A stretch of 64,000 nt of DNA from Boseongicola aestuarii. Lineage in GTDB: Bacteria; Pseudomonadota; Alphaproteobacteria; Rhodobacterales; Rhodobacteraceae. Shown piece by piece: positions 52,120 to 62,961 of this stretch (position 1 is its first letter; every line of letters starts with the position of its first letter). The notes beneath the pieces are model-generated. The model worked only from the letters and a program-made list of their open reading frames with translations, searched no databases and was not told the DNA's origin. The stretch covers positions 124,001 through 188,000 of the forward strand of contig NZ_FXXQ01000004.1 of NCBI RefSeq assembly GCF_900184815.1. The letters run 5' to 3'. Made by a program: the position numbers and the translations under genes.

Positions 52120-52316
52120 CCCCAAACCCAAATAATAATAGCAGGTTTCATACAGGCACTCGCTTCTATTCAGGTCGTAAAACCGACCACACGAGATCCG
52201 GCGCGCGGGCGAGCAGACATCCCCCCAGGTGGCGCGCGCAGCTGGACTAACCCGGTAACGGGACGAGGGCGGCGGATCGAACTCTGGCAGCAGTTCGATC
52301 CGCCGCTTTCGGTTTT
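52120..52316 (+). ncRNA. UpsM-like leader RNA of mraZ
   Basis: The mraZ 5' region ends in a strong terminator 33 bp before the mraZ start. In Rhodobacter sphaeroides UpsM is an abundant sRNA formed by partial termination in the mraZ leader. Position, terminator and size of about 200 nt fit. The 5' end given here is a guess; only the 3' end is set by sequence. Confidence 0.55.
52269..52316 (+). terminator. Intrinsic terminator inside the mraZ leader
   Basis: GCGGCGGATCGAACT pairs perfectly over 15 bp with AGTTCGATCCGCCGC across an 8-base loop, followed by TTTCGGTTTTA. It would end most transcripts before mraZ. Confidence 0.85.
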
Positions 52317-52349
52317 AGGGGGCAGAAATTTGAAAGGGGCCGCGGGACA

Positions 52350-52856
52350 GTGGTTCGCAGGTTCAGAGGCGAAGGCCATCACAAGGTGGATACGAAGGGC
52401 AGGGTGTCTATCCCGGCCTCGTTTCGCCGTGTGCTTGAAGCCGGCGATCCTGCGTGGTCCGAGAACAAGGCGCCTGAACTGGTGATTGTGTATGGCGATC
52501 ACCGCCGCAGATATCTTGAGTGTTATACGATTGACGCCGCCAACGAGGTTGACGCGAAAATCGACCGTATGTCGCGCGGTTCAATCGAGCGGCGGATGCT
52601 GGAAAAGCTGTTCAATGGTCAATCGTTGTTGACGACGGTTGACGAGACGGGCCGGATTGTTCTGCCGGCGAAGCTGCGCCAGAAGATCGACCTTGAGGGC
52701 GAAGCATATTTCATCGCATCGGGCGATACGTTCCAAATATGGAAGCCTGAGACCTACGAAGAAATTGAAGAAGCCAAGACTGAAGCCTGGCTGGATGAGC
52801 AGCCGGAGGACTTCGATGTGCTGACGCTTCTTGATTTTGGTGGCGGGGGAGGCTGA
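52350..52856 (+). CDS. mraZ: Transcriptional regulator MraZ
   Basis: 168 residues from a GTG at 52350. Two AbrB-like MraZ repeats: [17 protein letters not shown] (about residues 10-26) and [17 protein letters not shown] (about 95-111). MraZ represses its own operon by binding TGGG direct repeats. A C-terminal Gly run (GGGGG) precedes the stop; rsmH starts 2 bp later. Somewhat longer than the E. coli protein (152 residues). Confidence 0.96.
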   Translation: MVRRFRGEGHHKVDTKGRVSIPASFRRVLEAGDPAWSENKAPELVIVYGDHRRRYLECYTIDAANEVDAKIDRMSRGSIERRMLEKLFNGQSLLTTVDETGRIVLPAKLRQKIDLEGEAYFIASGDTFQIWKPETYEEIEEAKTEAWLDEQPEDFDVLTLLDFGGGGG

Positions 52857-52858
52857 CC

Positions 52859-53854
52859 ATGGCCGCCGCTGCCAAGGCCCAAAACCGTGATCCGCATATT
52901 CCTGTTCTACTTGGCTCGATTTTGGAGGCGTGCGCGCCCATTTCGGGCCATTGGCTTGATGGAACGTTCGGGGCTGGCGGGTATGCGCGGGGGTTGCTGG
53001 CGGCAGGTGCCGCGCGGGTCACAGGTGTTGACCGCGATCCGGTGGTTTTCGAGATGGCGAAGGAATGGGCGGGTGAATACGGGGACCGTCTTGATTTGGT
53101 CGAGGGCACATTTTCCGATTTAGATCAGTATGTTAATGAGCCTCTCGATGGGGTGGTTCTGGACCTTGGTGTGTCGTCGATGCAGTTGGATCAAGCCGAG
53201 CGGGGGTTCTCGTTCATGGGGGATGGACCGCTTGATATGCGCATGAGCCAGGCGGGGACCTCTGCGGCGGATATCGTGGCTGAGGCAGACGAAGGACTGC
53301 TGGCGGACATTCTTTATCACTATGGCGAGGAGCGCGCTTCGCGCCGGATTGCGCGGGCGATTGTGGCGGCGAGAGCCGAGGCGCCGATCGTGACGACGGC
53401 AGCATTGGTGGCGATTGTCGAGCGGTGTTTGCCGCGTCCGAAACCAGGGCAGAGCCATCCGGCGACCCGCACGTTTCAGGCGTTGCGGATTGCGGTGAAT
53501 GACGAATTTGGTCAACTGGTCGAAGGGTTGGAGGCGGCGGAACGCGCGCTGAAACCGGGCGGTTGGCTGGCAGTTGTGAGCTTTCATTCGCTGGAAGACC
53601 GCGTGGTGAAGCGCTTCTTTCAGGAGCGGTCGGGCAAGGCGTCCGGCGGCAATCGTTATCAGCCTGAGGCACAGGTAGAAGCGGCGCGGTTTCAGGCAAG
53701 AAACAAGGCCATTCCTGCCGACGCCGATGAGATTGCGCGCAATCCCCGGTCGCGGTCGGCGAATTTGCGCGTGGGACGTCGGACGGATGCTCCGGCGGGC
53801 CCGGTGGAGCGCGCAAAGCTGGGTTTACCAAAGTTAAAGATGGGAGAGCGGTAG
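52859..53854 (+). CDS. rsmH: 16S rRNA (cytosine(1402)-N(4))-methyltransferase
   Basis: 331 residues. [32 protein letters not shown] (SAM-binding), [21 protein letters not shown] and [16 protein letters not shown] are RsmH (MraW) signatures. Methylates C1402 of 16S rRNA. Second gene of the dcw operon; ftsL begins at the next base after its stop. Confidence 0.97.
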   Translation: MAAAAKAQNRDPHIPVLLGSILEACAPISGHWLDGTFGAGGYARGLLAAGAARVTGVDRDPVVFEMAKEWAGEYGDRLDLVEGTFSDLDQYVNEPLDGVVLDLGVSSMQLDQAERGFSFMGDGPLDMRMSQAGTSAADIVAEADEGLLADILYHYGEERASRRIARAIVAARAEAPIVTTAALVAIVERCLPRPKPGQSHPATRTFQALRIAVNDEFGQLVEGLEAAERALKPGGWLAVVSFHSLEDRVVKRFFQERSGKASGGNRYQPEAQVEAARFQARNKAIPADADEIARNPRSRSANLRVGRRTDAPAGPVERAKLGLPKLKMGER

Positions 53855-54202
53855 ATGCGGTCGGTGTTTTATGTCCTGACGGCGTGCCTTGTGATGGTGC
53901 TGGCTGTCTGGGCGTATCGACAGAATTACGAGACGCAAGCGAGCCTGCGCGAGGTGCGGGAGCTTCGTTCGGAGATTGCAGAGCTGCGCGAGCGCGCCGG
54001 AGTACTGCGGGCCGAGTGGGCATATCTCAATCGCCCGGAGAGGTTGGCGGATTTGGCCGATATGAACTTCGACCGACTTGAACTTTTGCCACTTCGTCCG
54101 GACCATTTCGGCCATATCGATCAGATTACTTATCCAATTGAGCCTTTGCCGCCGATCATGGTGCCGATTGAGGTGATGAGCCGTTTGAGGGATAGCGAAT
54201 GA
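53855..54202 (+). CDS. ftsL: Cell division protein FtsL
   Basis: 115 residues. One N-terminal membrane helix (about 4-20), then a coiled coil (REVRELRSEIAELRERAGVLRAEWAYLNRPERLADLA) with the conserved NRPERL-like end, as in alphaproteobacterial FtsL. Scaffold of the FtsQBL complex at the septum. Overlaps ftsI by 4 bp (ATGA). Confidence 0.92.
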   Translation: MRSVFYVLTACLVMVLAVWAYRQNYETQASLREVRELRSEIAELRERAGVLRAEWAYLNRPERLADLADMNFDRLELLPLRPDHFGHIDQITYPIEPLPPIMVPIEVMSRLRDSE

Positions 54203-55992
54203 CACGCACTCCGCTTCGACCCCTGGCAAGAATTCTGGCAGCACGCCGTGCGGGCGAGAATCCGGACATTATTGAGCGCCAAAACCTTGCCGAACGCCAC
54301 GAAGCCGAGCGCGACAGCGCGCGGGCGCGGGCTGAGGGGCGGTTGCTGGTTCTGGGCGTAGTGTTCTTGTGTGCGTTCACCATGGTCAGTTTGAAGATGT
54401 CGATGATCGCTGGGTCGGACCCGGTCGAGCCGCGGGCTGCGGCTTCTGGGGCGCAGATCCTGGCGACGCGGGCGGATATCACGGATCGCAACGGACGCAT
54501 TCTTGCGACGAACCTGACGACTCATGCGCTTTATGCGCAGCCGCCCTTGATGATCGAGCCCGAACGGGCGGCGCGGGAGTTGGTGAAGATTTTCCCGGAT
54601 TTGCAGGAAGAGCGGCTGCTGAGGCAGTTCACGGGCGGTCGGAAATTCATCTGGATCAAGCGGCGGATCAGCCCGGAACAGCAGCAAGCGGTGTTTGATA
54701 TCGGTGATCCGGGGTTGTTGTTCGGGCCGCGCGAGATGCGGCTTTATCCAAACGGTCAGGTCGCAGCGCACGTCCTTGGCGGCGCCGGGTTTGGGCGTGA
54801 GGGCGTGTCGTCTGCGGAAGTGATCGGTGTTGCGGGACTGGAAAAGGCGATGGACGCCGAGTTGCGCGACCCCGGCCGGGGCGACGTGCCGCTGGCCTTG
54901 TCGCTTGATCTGACGGTTCAGGCTGCGGTTGAGCGCATACTTGAGGGCGGGATGCGCCTGATGAACGCCAAAGGGGCTGCGGCCGTGTTAATGGACATTA
55001 ACACCGGCGAGATCGTTTCGATTGCGAGCCTTCCCAACTTTGATCCCAATGACAGGCCCCAGCCTTTGACGACCGGCGATCCGGGCGACTCGCCTTTGTT
55101 CAACCGGGCTGTGCAGGGCGTTTACGAGCTGGGATCGACCTATAAGATTTTCGCGGTTGCCCAAGGCATTGAAGAGCGGCTGGTCAGTCGCTCGACGATG
55201 GTGGATATTCAAGGGCCACTCCGCTGGGGCAAGCACAAGATCCGCGATTTTCGCAATTATGGCAAAGCCTTATCTGTCGAGGACGTGATCGTTAAATCGT
55301 CAAACATCGGCACGGCGCGGATTGCGCAAATGATTGGAACCGAACGTCAGCAGGCGTTTCTGGGCGACCTGGGATTGCTTGAAACGACCCCGGTCGAGTT
55401 GATCGAGGCGCGCGGCGCACGGCCTTTGGTTCCAAAGAACTGGTCGGAGATTTCCACGATGACGATCTCGTATGGGCACGGGATTTCGGCGTCTCCGCTA
55501 CATCTGGCTTCGGCATACGCGACACTTTTGAATGGTGGGCTGAAGGTCGAGCCGACGCTTCTTAAGAAAGATTACCCAGTGCCCGGACCCCGGATTATCA
55601 GCGAAGATACCTCGCGACAGGCACGCGAGATGCTTAGACAGGTGGTGACACGTGGCACGGCGTCGTTTGGTGAAGTTGCGGGGTATCGCGTCGGTGGCAA
55701 GACCGGCACGGCCGACAAGCCGAAATCAACCGGCGGCTATTACGAGGATAAAGTCATCGCGACCTTCGCCAGCGTCTTTCCGGTGGACGATCCGCAGTAC
55801 GTTCTGGTCGTCACGCTGGACGAGCCGGTCGAAACAAGTGGTCAGGAACCTCGCCGAACAGCCGGTTGGACAGCGGTCCCGGTGGCGGCCGAAGTGATCC
55901 GGCGGGTCGCGCCTCTCTTGGGGCTTGCGCCGAGCCTTTCGCTGGACGTTGAAACCGGCACGCCCACGGGTATAACACTGGCCCGGAACTAG
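54199..55992 (+). CDS. ftsI: Peptidoglycan D,D-transpeptidase FtsI (PBP3)
   Basis: 597 residues. A membrane anchor at about 49-70, a dimerisation domain, and the penicillin-binding transpeptidase domain with SxxK in GSTYKIF (about residue 313), SSN (about 366) and KTG in GGKTGTADK (about 500). Cross-links septal peptidoglycan with FtsW. ftsW itself is not in the window. Confidence 0.97.
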   Translation: MTRTPLRPLARILAARRAGENPDIIERQNLAERHEAERDSARARAEGRLLVLGVVFLCAFTMVSLKMSMIAGSDPVEPRAAASGAQILATRADITDRNGRILATNLTTHALYAQPPLMIEPERAARELVKIFPDLQEERLLRQFTGGRKFIWIKRRISPEQQQAVFDIGDPGLLFGPREMRLYPNGQVAAHVLGGAGFGREGVSSAEVIGVAGLEKAMDAELRDPGRGDVPLALSLDLTVQAAVERILEGGMRLMNAKGAAAVLMDINTGEIVSIASLPNFDPNDRPQPLTTGDPGDSPLFNRAVQGVYELGSTYKIFAVAQGIEERLVSRSTMVDIQGPLRWGKHKIRDFRNYGKALSVEDVIVKSSNIGTARIAQMIGTERQQAFLGDLGLLETTPVELIEARGARPLVPKNWSEISTMTISYGHGISASPLHLASAYATLLNGGLKVEPTLLKKDYPVPGPRIISEDTSRQAREMLRQVVTRGTASFGEVAGYRVGGKTGTADKPKSTGGYYEDKVIATFASVFPVDDPQYVLVVTLDEPVETSGQEPRRTAGWTAVPVAAEVIRRVAPLLGLAPSLSLDVETGTPTGITLARN

Positions 55993-56012
55993 ACCCGCGA
56001 GGCGCGAAAAAG

Positions 56013-57515
56013 ATGCAGACTCAGGCAAAGACGAAATCGCTGTCAGAGCTTGGGCTGACCGCGCGCAATGCCGGAGATATCCGTGTGACGGGCTTGTCGG
56101 TGGACAGTCGCGAGGTCAAGGACGGCCACCTGTTTTGTGCGCTTCCCGGCACGCAGGTTCACGGCGCCGAGTTCATTCAATACGCTATTCGGATGCGCGC
56201 GGGCGCAGTTTTGACGGACCGCGAGGGTGCCGGAATCGCGGCGGATGTTCTGGCCGAAAGCGGCATTCCTCTGGTCGTCGTCGAGGACCCGCGGGAGGCG
56301 CTGGCGTTTTGCGCCGCACTTTGGTTCGAGGCGCAGCCCGAGATCATCACGGCCGTTACCGGCACCAACGGGAAGACGTCGGTGGCATCGTTCACGCGCC
56401 AGCTTTGGGCGGAAATGGGCGCCGAGGCCGTGAACATCGGAACGACCGGAATCGAGGGTGCGTTTACAGCGCCGCTTCAGGCTACGACGCCGGAACCGAT
56501 CACGCTTCACCGGGCTTTGGCGCGGATCGCGGATGCGGGGATTACCCATGCGGCGATGGAAGCATCTTCGCACGGACTGGCGCAGAAACGGCTGGATGCT
56601 GTGCGTTTATCGGCAGCGGCGTTTACCAATCTCAGCCAGGATCATTTGGACTATCACGCCACGTTTGAGGAGTATTTTCAGGCGAAAGCGGGACTTTTCG
56701 AGCGTGTCCTGCCGGAAGACGGGACGGCGATCATTAACATTGACGATCCCTGGGGGCCGCGGATGGCCGACATTGTCGAAGCGCGTGGGCAGGACCTGTT
56801 GACGGTCGGGCGGCGCGAGGATGCGGTGTTGCGCATTCTGGGTCAGCGGTTTGACACGACCGGGCAGGAATGCCGGTTTGAATGGGCCGGAAAGACCCGG
56901 CAGGTGCGGCTTGGGCTGATCGGTGGTTTTCAGGCCGAGAACGCCTTGGTGGCGGCCGGGCTTTGCATCGCCACGGGCGCGGATGCCGAGGAGGTATTCG
57001 ACGGTTTGCACGCCCTGGAGACTGTGCGCGGACGGATGCAGTTTGCCGCCCGGCGCGACAATGGGGCGACGGTTTTCGTCGATTATGCGCACACGCCGGA
57101 GGCTCTGTTGACCGCGCTGAAGGCGATCCGCCCGCATGTTCTGGGGCGGCTGATCGTGGTATTTGGGGCTGGCGGTGATCGAGATCGTGCAAAGCGACCC
57201 TTGATGGGGCGCGCGGCTGCGGATTACGCGGACATCGCGATCGTGACTGATGACAATCCGCGCAACGAAGACCCTGCTGCGATCCGGGCTGCAGTGCTGG
57301 ACGGGGCGCGGCTGGGAGCTGCGGATGTGAGCGAAGTCGCGGACCGCGCCGAGGCGATCTTGCGCGGTGTCGACGCGCTTGGGGCTGGCGACACATTGCT
57401 GATAGCGGGCAAAGGGCACGAGACGGGTCAGATCGTCGGAGATGCGATTTTGCCGTTCGATGACGTCGAACAGGCGAGCATTGCCGTCGCCGCGCTGGAC
57501 GGTCGCGGATTATGA
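56013..57515 (+). CDS. murE: UDP-MurNAc-tripeptide synthetase MurE
   Basis: 500 residues. ATP loop VTGTNGKTSVASF (about 115-127), substrate-binding TTPEPITLHRAL, and DDNPRNEDP (about 411-419), the DNPR motif that selects meso-diaminopimelate, so the cell wall should contain mDAP. Starts 20 bp after ftsI and overlaps murF by 4 bp. Confidence 0.97.
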   Translation: MQTQAKTKSLSELGLTARNAGDIRVTGLSVDSREVKDGHLFCALPGTQVHGAEFIQYAIRMRAGAVLTDREGAGIAADVLAESGIPLVVVEDPREALAFCAALWFEAQPEIITAVTGTNGKTSVASFTRQLWAEMGAEAVNIGTTGIEGAFTAPLQATTPEPITLHRALARIADAGITHAAMEASSHGLAQKRLDAVRLSAAAFTNLSQDHLDYHATFEEYFQAKAGLFERVLPEDGTAIINIDDPWGPRMADIVEARGQDLLTVGRREDAVLRILGQRFDTTGQECRFEWAGKTRQVRLGLIGGFQAENALVAAGLCIATGADAEEVFDGLHALETVRGRMQFAARRDNGATVFVDYAHTPEALLTALKAIRPHVLGRLIVVFGAGGDRDRAKRPLMGRAAADYADIAIVTDDNPRNEDPAAIRAAVLDGARLGAADVSEVADRAEAILRGVDALGAGDTLLIAGKGHETGQIVGDAILPFDDVEQASIAVAALDGRGL

Positions 57516-58963
57516 GCGCGCTTTGGACAAAGGCAAGCGCGGTTGCCGCGACGCGCGGGACAGCGCAGGGGCCGGACTGGGCGGCCACGGGTGTGTCCAT
57601 CGACACGCGCACGATTGAAGCGGGCGAGTTGTTTGTCGCCCTGAAGGATGTGCGCGACGGGCATGATTTCGTCGCCGAGGCATTGGCAAGGGGCGCGGTT
57701 GCGGCGCTTGTGTCGCGCGTGCCGGAGGGCGTTGGACCGGATGCACCGTTAATCATCGTTAACGACGTGCTGGAAGGTCTGGAAGCCTTGGGACGTGCTG
57801 CGCGTGCGCGCACGACAGCGCGGGTCATCGCGGTGACCGGATCGGCGGGCAAGACATCGACGAAAGAAATGCTGCGCGATGTTCTGGGGCGTCAGGGACG
57901 CACCCACGCAGCCGAAGCGAGCTATAATAACCACTGGGGTGTGCCTCTGACTTTGGCGCGGATGCCACAGGACACCGAGTTTGCGATCATCGAAATTGGC
58001 ATGAATGCACCGGGAGAGATCGCGCCGCTTTCCAACATGGCGCGCCCCCATCTGGCGATCATCACCACCGTGGCTGCCGCGCATCTTGAAGCGTTTGAGA
58101 GCATTCAGGAGATCGCGCACGAGAAGGCCTCGATCTTTGAAGGATTGGAGCCCGGTGGGGTTGCCCTGTTTAACGCTGATATCGAAACGGCGCTGATTTT
58201 GGACGACAAAGCAAAGGCTTGCGAGGCGCAGAGAATTGGGTTCGGGGCTTTGCCGGGGGCGGGGCTTTATGCAGAAGATATCCAGTTGGGCGAGAAAAGC
58301 AGCGTCGTGCGCGGCCAGTTCCAGGGGCGACGTTTTCTGTTTCGCGTCGGGGCACCGGGGCGGCATTTCGCGATGAACGCGCTGGCGGTTTACGGCGCGG
58401 CTTGCCTGGTGGGGGCGGACGCGGATGTCGCGGCGTGTGACATCGGCGCCTGGAGCGCGCCGGCCGGGCGAGGGCAACGCGAAACGGTGGTTCTGGACCC
58501 GGTCGAAGGCTGGTCTTTCGAACTGATCGACGACGCGTTCAATGCCAATCCGGCGTCGATGGGGGCCGCGCTTTGGGTGTTAACCGCGGTTAATCCCACC
58601 GATGGCGTGGGTCGCTTTCGGCGCGGGCGACGGATTGCGGTGCTGGGGGACATGCTGGAGCTTGGCGCGACCGAACTGGAACTGCACGCAGCGATCGCCG
58701 ACCATCCTGCGATGGAACTGATCGACCGGGTGGAATGCGTCGGGCAACGGATGCGCGCCCTTTACGACGCGCTGCCGGACGAAAAGCGCGGACATAGTTT
58801 TACGACGGCCGAAGAGATGGCGGCAGAGGCGCATCACCTGGCGGACGCGGGTGATGTGGTGCTGGTCAAGGGGTCGAAAGGCAGTAAGGTAAGTCTTGTT
58901 GTCGATGCGCTGAGAAAACAGAGCGAGCGGCGCAGGACCGCCGCAGACAAGGAACGGAATTAG
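57512..58963 (+). CDS. murF: UDP-MurNAc-tripeptide-D-Ala-D-Ala ligase MurF
   Basis: 483 residues. [17 protein letters not shown] at the N-terminus, the ATP loop [14 protein letters not shown] (about residues 109-122) and [17 protein letters not shown] are MurF signatures; C-terminal [11 protein letters not shown] is the ligase-domain motif. Adds D-Ala-D-Ala to the tripeptide. mraY begins 1 bp after its stop. Confidence 0.97.
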   Translation: MSALWTKASAVAATRGTAQGPDWAATGVSIDTRTIEAGELFVALKDVRDGHDFVAEALARGAVAALVSRVPEGVGPDAPLIIVNDVLEGLEALGRAARARTTARVIAVTGSAGKTSTKEMLRDVLGRQGRTHAAEASYNNHWGVPLTLARMPQDTEFAIIEIGMNAPGEIAPLSNMARPHLAIITTVAAAHLEAFESIQEIAHEKASIFEGLEPGGVALFNADIETALILDDKAKACEAQRIGFGALPGAGLYAEDIQLGEKSSVVRGQFQGRRFLFRVGAPGRHFAMNALAVYGAACLVGADADVAACDIGAWSAPAGRGQRETVVLDPVEGWSFELIDDAFNANPASMGAALWVLTAVNPTDGVGRFRRGRRIAVLGDMLELGATELELHAAIADHPAMELIDRVECVGQRMRALYDALPDEKRGHSFTTAEEMAAEAHHLADAGDVVLVKGSKGSKVSLVVDALRKQSERRRTAADKERN

Positions 58964-58964
58964 G

Positions 58965-60047
58965 ATGCTCTATTGGCTGACGCTCTTTTCTGACGGGGGT
59001 GATTTTTTCAACCTTTTCAGATATATAACCTTCCGCGCCGGCGGGGCATTCTTCACCGCCCTGGTGTTCGGATTTCTGTTCGGGCAACCGTTGATCAACC
59101 TGCTGAGGCGGCGTCAGAAGCATGGTCAGCCGATCCGCGATGATGGGCCGGAAAGCCATATCGAAGGCAAGGCCGGAACGCCGACGATGGGGGGTGTACT
59201 GATCCTTGGTGCGGTAGTGACATCATCGCTTTTCTGGGCGCGGCTGGACGTCGGGTTTGTCTGGATGGTCCTGTTTGTGACCATTGCGTTCGGTGCCATC
59301 GGGTTCGTCGACGACTATCAGAAAGTGACGCGCAATTCGCATGCCGGCGTGTCCGGCCGGGTGCGTCTGGCAATTGGTTTCGTGATCGCCGCGGTGGCGG
59401 CGTATTGGGCTGTGGGAATGCATCCCGAAGAGCTTCAGAACCGGGTGGCGATCCCGGTTGTGAGCGGACTTGTTAACCTTGGTATATTGTTTCTGCCATT
59501 CGCCATGCTGGTCATTGTCGGGTCCGCCAACGCGGTGAACCTGACCGATGGTCTGGACGGCCTGGCGATCATGCCGGTGATGATCGCGGCGGGGTCTTTG
59601 GGGGTGATTGCCTATACAGTTGGACGCACGGATTTCACGCAATACCTTGGGATCAACTACGTTCCGGGCACGGGTGAGATCCTGATATTTACTGCCGGAC
59701 TGATTGGCGGAGGACTTGGATTCTTGTGGTACAATGCGCCGCCCGCGGCTGTTTTCATGGGGGATACCGGGTCGTTGGCGTTAGGTGGCGCGCTTGGAGC
59801 GATTGCGGTGGCGACCAAACACGAGATCGTTTTGGGAATTATCGGCGGTCTGTTCGTCGTCGAGGCAATGAGCGTCATTATCCAGGTGCTGTACTTCAAA
59901 AGCACTGGCAAACGTGTGTTCCTGATGGCGCCGATCCACCATCATTTCGAGAAAAAGGGATGGGCCGAGCCACAGATCGTGATTCGGTTCTGGATCATCA
60001 GTCTTATTCTTGCTCTGGTCGGGTTGGCGACCCTGAAAGTACGTTAA
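58965..60047 (+). CDS. mraY: Phospho-MurNAc-pentapeptide transferase MraY
   Basis: 360 residues, ten membrane helices. [59 protein letters not shown] and the C-terminal [12 protein letters not shown] are the catalytic loops. Makes lipid I at the inner membrane. Confidence 0.98.
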   Translation: MLYWLTLFSDGGDFFNLFRYITFRAGGAFFTALVFGFLFGQPLINLLRRRQKHGQPIRDDGPESHIEGKAGTPTMGGVLILGAVVTSSLFWARLDVGFVWMVLFVTIAFGAIGFVDDYQKVTRNSHAGVSGRVRLAIGFVIAAVAAYWAVGMHPEELQNRVAIPVVSGLVNLGILFLPFAMLVIVGSANAVNLTDGLDGLAIMPVMIAAGSLGVIAYTVGRTDFTQYLGINYVPGTGEILIFTAGLIGGGLGFLWYNAPPAAVFMGDTGSLALGGALGAIAVATKHEIVLGIIGGLFVVEAMSVIIQVLYFKSTGKRVFLMAPIHHHFEKKGWAEPQIVIRFWIISLILALVGLATLKVR

Positions 60048-60110
60048 GATTAATGAAGATGAACGGCGGTCCACGACCTGTCGTTCAGCGAGACGCGTTA
60101 ACAGGAGTGA

Positions 60111-60515
60111 ATGGCGATGGGTTTCTTGATACGGTGGTTGGTGGCATTCGTGTTGCTTGCGACCACGTTCAATCCGACGGAACTGAGCTTTGTGAAATGG
60201 GCGAGAGCGTCCTGGAATGAGCAAACTTCACTGGTGGTGCTGTTCGGTCTTGTCTTGCTGGTCATTTACGTGGTGTTTCTGACAGCGGTCTTGCGGGGCA
60301 TCGGCGCACTGGGCGTCACGCTTGTGCTGGCGGTGATCGCGGCGTTGGTCTGGGTGTTGCTGGACCTTGGCTGGCTGTCGATCGACGACCCCGGCATGAT
60401 GACCTGGGTCGCGATCCTGGCGCTTTCGGTGGTGTTGGCGGTCGGGATGTATTGGGGCATCTTGTGGCGCCGGATTTCGGGGCAGATCGAAGTTGATGAT
60501 GACGGAGATATCTAG
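60111..60515 (+). CDS. Small four-helix membrane protein between mraY and murD (possibly DUF6524)
   Basis: 134 residues with four hydrophobic segments (about 6-20, 40-62, 68-88, 98-118) and an acidic tail (IEVDDDGDI). A WARASWNEQTSL segment lies between helices 1 and 2. I recall a Rhodobacteraceae family labelled DUF6524 that fits but cannot confirm it. AGGAG at 60103-60107 suits the second ATG (60117) better than the first (60111). It sits inside the dcw operon, 3 bp before murD. Confidence 0.8.
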   Translation: MAMGFLIRWLVAFVLLATTFNPTELSFVKWARASWNEQTSLVVLFGLVLLVIYVVFLTAVLRGIGALGVTLVLAVIAALVWVLLDLGWLSIDDPGMMTWVAILALSVVLAVGMYWGILWRRISGQIEVDDDGDI

Positions 60516-60518
60516 GCC

Positions 60519-61973
60519 ATGATCCCCGTCCGGGGCGTCGAGGACCGGCGGATTGCCGTGCTAGGGTTGGGTCGAACGGGCCTTTCGGCGGCGCGTGCCA
60601 TTATGGCAGGTGGTGGCGTGGCATTGTGTTGGGACGACGCGGAGGCCGCGCGAGAGCGAGCCGCGGGCGAGGGACTGACGTTGCATGATCTTGGGCGCGG
60701 CGGCGCTTGGGAGGCTGTGGACGCGCTGATCGTGTCGCCAGGAATTCCGCATCTTTATCCCGCGCCAAACCGCTATGTCGCGGCGGCGCAGGCGGCGGGT
60801 GTGCCGGTGGACAACGACATCGGATTGTTCTTTCGCTCGCTTGCGGTACCGGAATGGGACCGCTTTGAAACGGTGCCGCGGGTGATCGCCGTGACAGGGT
60901 CGAACGGGAAGTCGACGACTTCGGCTTTGATCCACCATTGCCTTGAGGTTGCGGGACGTGAAAGCCAGTTGGCCGGGAACATCGGACGTGGCGTTCTGGA
61001 CATCAATCCGCCGGGGGATGGCGGAATAGTGGTGCTTGAATTGTCGTCTTATCAAACGGAGCTGGCGCGTTCGCTAACACCTGATATCGCGGTGTTTACC
61101 AATCTTACCCCGGACCATCTTGACCGCCACGGCGGGTTTGGCGGGTATTTTGCGGCGAAACGGCGGTTGTTTGCGGAAGGTGGACCGGATCGCGCGGTGA
61201 TCGGTGTCGATGAACCCGAAGGACGGCTTCTGGCCGGACAGCTTTCGGAAGGGGCGGGAGACGACCGGGTGATCCGGATTTCATCGGGCCAGAAGCTGGG
61301 CGGTGCAGGCTGGAATGTCTTTGTTCGCAAAGGGTTTTTGGCGGAATTCAGGAAGTCGCGACAGGTGGCTTCGATTGATCTGCGTGCCGTCCGTGGATTG
61401 CCGGGAGCGCACAATCACCAGAACGCCTGTGCGGCCTTCGCGGCGCTGCGCGCGCTTGGACTGGCACCAAAGTTGATTGAGCAGGGTTTCCAGAGTTTCG
61501 AAGGCCTGCCGCATCGCAGCCAGATTGTCGGAGAAAAAGGCGGGGTAACCTTCGTTAACGACAGCAAGGCCACCAACGTGGACAGCGCGGCCAAAGCTTT
61601 GGCCGCGTTTTCGGGCGTGCGTTGGATCGTTGGCGGGCAGATGAAGGACGGCGGCCTTTCTGCTGTGGCACCCCATTTGGGCAACGTGTCGAAAGCCTAT
61701 GCCATTGGACGACAGGCGGCGGAAGTGGCGCTGGAGTTGAACGAAATGGCAGGCAGATCGCTTTGTGAGGTCTGCGAGACTATGGCCGAAGCGGTCGGGC
61801 GGGCGGGCGCGGAAGCTCTGGCGGGTGAGACGGTTTTGTTGGCCCCGGCGGCGGCAAGTTTCGACCAATACGATAACTTCGAGAAACGCGGCGAGGACTT
61901 TGTGTCCGAGGTGGCGCGTGTTTTGCAGAAGGGTGGGCCGGATGATCCGGGCGGGGAAATGAAAGATGCCTGA
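60519..61973 (+). CDS. murD: UDP-MurNAc-L-alanine:D-glutamate ligase MurD
   Basis: 484 residues. Rossmann-like N-terminus [21 protein letters not shown] loop [14 protein letters not shown] (about residues 124-137), [15 protein letters not shown] and [17 protein letters not shown] are MurD signatures. Slightly longer than E. coli MurD (438). The next gene overlaps its stop by 8 bp. Confidence 0.97.
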   Translation: MIPVRGVEDRRIAVLGLGRTGLSAARAIMAGGGVALCWDDAEAARERAAGEGLTLHDLGRGGAWEAVDALIVSPGIPHLYPAPNRYVAAAQAAGVPVDNDIGLFFRSLAVPEWDRFETVPRVIAVTGSNGKSTTSALIHHCLEVAGRESQLAGNIGRGVLDINPPGDGGIVVLELSSYQTELARSLTPDIAVFTNLTPDHLDRHGGFGGYFAAKRRLFAEGGPDRAVIGVDEPEGRLLAGQLSEGAGDDRVIRISSGQKLGGAGWNVFVRKGFLAEFRKSRQVASIDLRAVRGLPGAHNHQNACAAFAALRALGLAPKLIEQGFQSFEGLPHRSQIVGEKGGVTFVNDSKATNVDSAAKALAAFSGVRWIVGGQMKDGGLSAVAPHLGNVSKAYAIGRQAAEVALELNEMAGRSLCEVCETMAEAVGRAGAEALAGETVLLAPAAASFDQYDNFEKRGEDFVSEVARVLQKGGPDDPGGEMKDA

Positions 61974-62961
61974 TCCGGTGCGTTGGGGTGTTTTGGGAGC
62001 AGGGAAATTTGCGCGCGAGCAAATGACTCCGGCGATTCACGCTGCGCGGAACGCGGAATTCGCGGCGATTGCGACGTCTGATCCGAAGAAAGCCGAGCCG
62101 TTTCAGGCATTTCAGCCTAGGTTGCAGGTGTATGATGATTATGATGCCTTGCTTGCGGATGACGCGATTGATGCCGTTTATGTACCGCTGCCAAACCATC
62201 TGCATGTGGAGTGGACGCTGAAAGCGCTGGCCGCGGGCAAGGCCGTTTTGACGGAAAAACCGATTGCGCTGGAAGAGGCAGAGTTTGATCGATTGATTGC
62301 CGCGCGCGATGACGCGGGACTGCTGGCCGCCGAGGCCTTTATGCCAGTACACCATCCACAATGGATGAAAGTGCGGGATTTGATCGCGCAAGGCGCCGTT
62401 GGCAAACTGGCGCATGTGCGCGGGGTGTTTACCTATAACAACGTGGATCGCCCGGAGAATATCCGCAATCGCCCCGAGACCGCGGGCGGTGGTTTGCGCG
62501 ATATCGGAGTCTATCCCTTTGGAACGGAACGGTTTGCAACACGTCAGGAGCCGAGCGTCATCTGGGCGGATGTGTCATGGGAAAACGGCGTCGATACCGT
62601 GGCGCGCGTCAACGCGACGTTTCCGGGCTTCACTTTCGAGGCCGTGGTGAGCATGCGGATGCATCTGTTTCAGGAGATGTCGTTTCACGGGGATCGCGGT
62701 GTCTTGCGCGTTACGGCTCCATTCAATCCGCTTTCATTTGGCGACGCCGAAGTGCAGTTGATCAACGCCGACGAGACGCGGCTATGGCGGTTCGCGGTCA
62801 ATCAATACGTCGCGCAGGTCGAGAATTTCGGCAAGGCGATGCGCGGCGAAATGGATTATCCGGCACCGCTGGAATTCAGTCGCGGAACGCAGCGCATGAT
62901 CGATATGACCTTCGCCGCCGCCGGGGCTGGCAGCGGTGGAAGGCCCGTGAATTACGCGTAG
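61966..62961 (+). CDS. Gfo/Idh/MocA family oxidoreductase
   Basis: 331 residues. NAD(P)-binding [19 protein letters not shown], then [32 protein letters not shown] with the catalytic EKP motif and a C-terminal substrate domain ([13 protein letters not shown]). Similar to sugar or trans-dihydrodiol dehydrogenases; substrate unknown. Its start is within murD, so it belongs to the same transcript. Its end overlaps the convergent J-domain gene by 10 bp. Confidence 0.92.
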   Translation: MPDPVRWGVLGAGKFAREQMTPAIHAARNAEFAAIATSDPKKAEPFQAFQPRLQVYDDYDALLADDAIDAVYVPLPNHLHVEWTLKALAAGKAVLTEKPIALEEAEFDRLIAARDDAGLLAAEAFMPVHHPQWMKVRDLIAQGAVGKLAHVRGVFTYNNVDRPENIRNRPETAGGGLRDIGVYPFGTERFATRQEPSVIWADVSWENGVDTVARVNATFPGFTFEAVVSMRMHLFQEMSFHGDRGVLRVTAPFNPLSFGDAEVQLINADETRLWRFAVNQYVAQVENFGKAMRGEMDYPAPLEFSRGTQRMIDMTFAAAGAGSGGRPVNYA

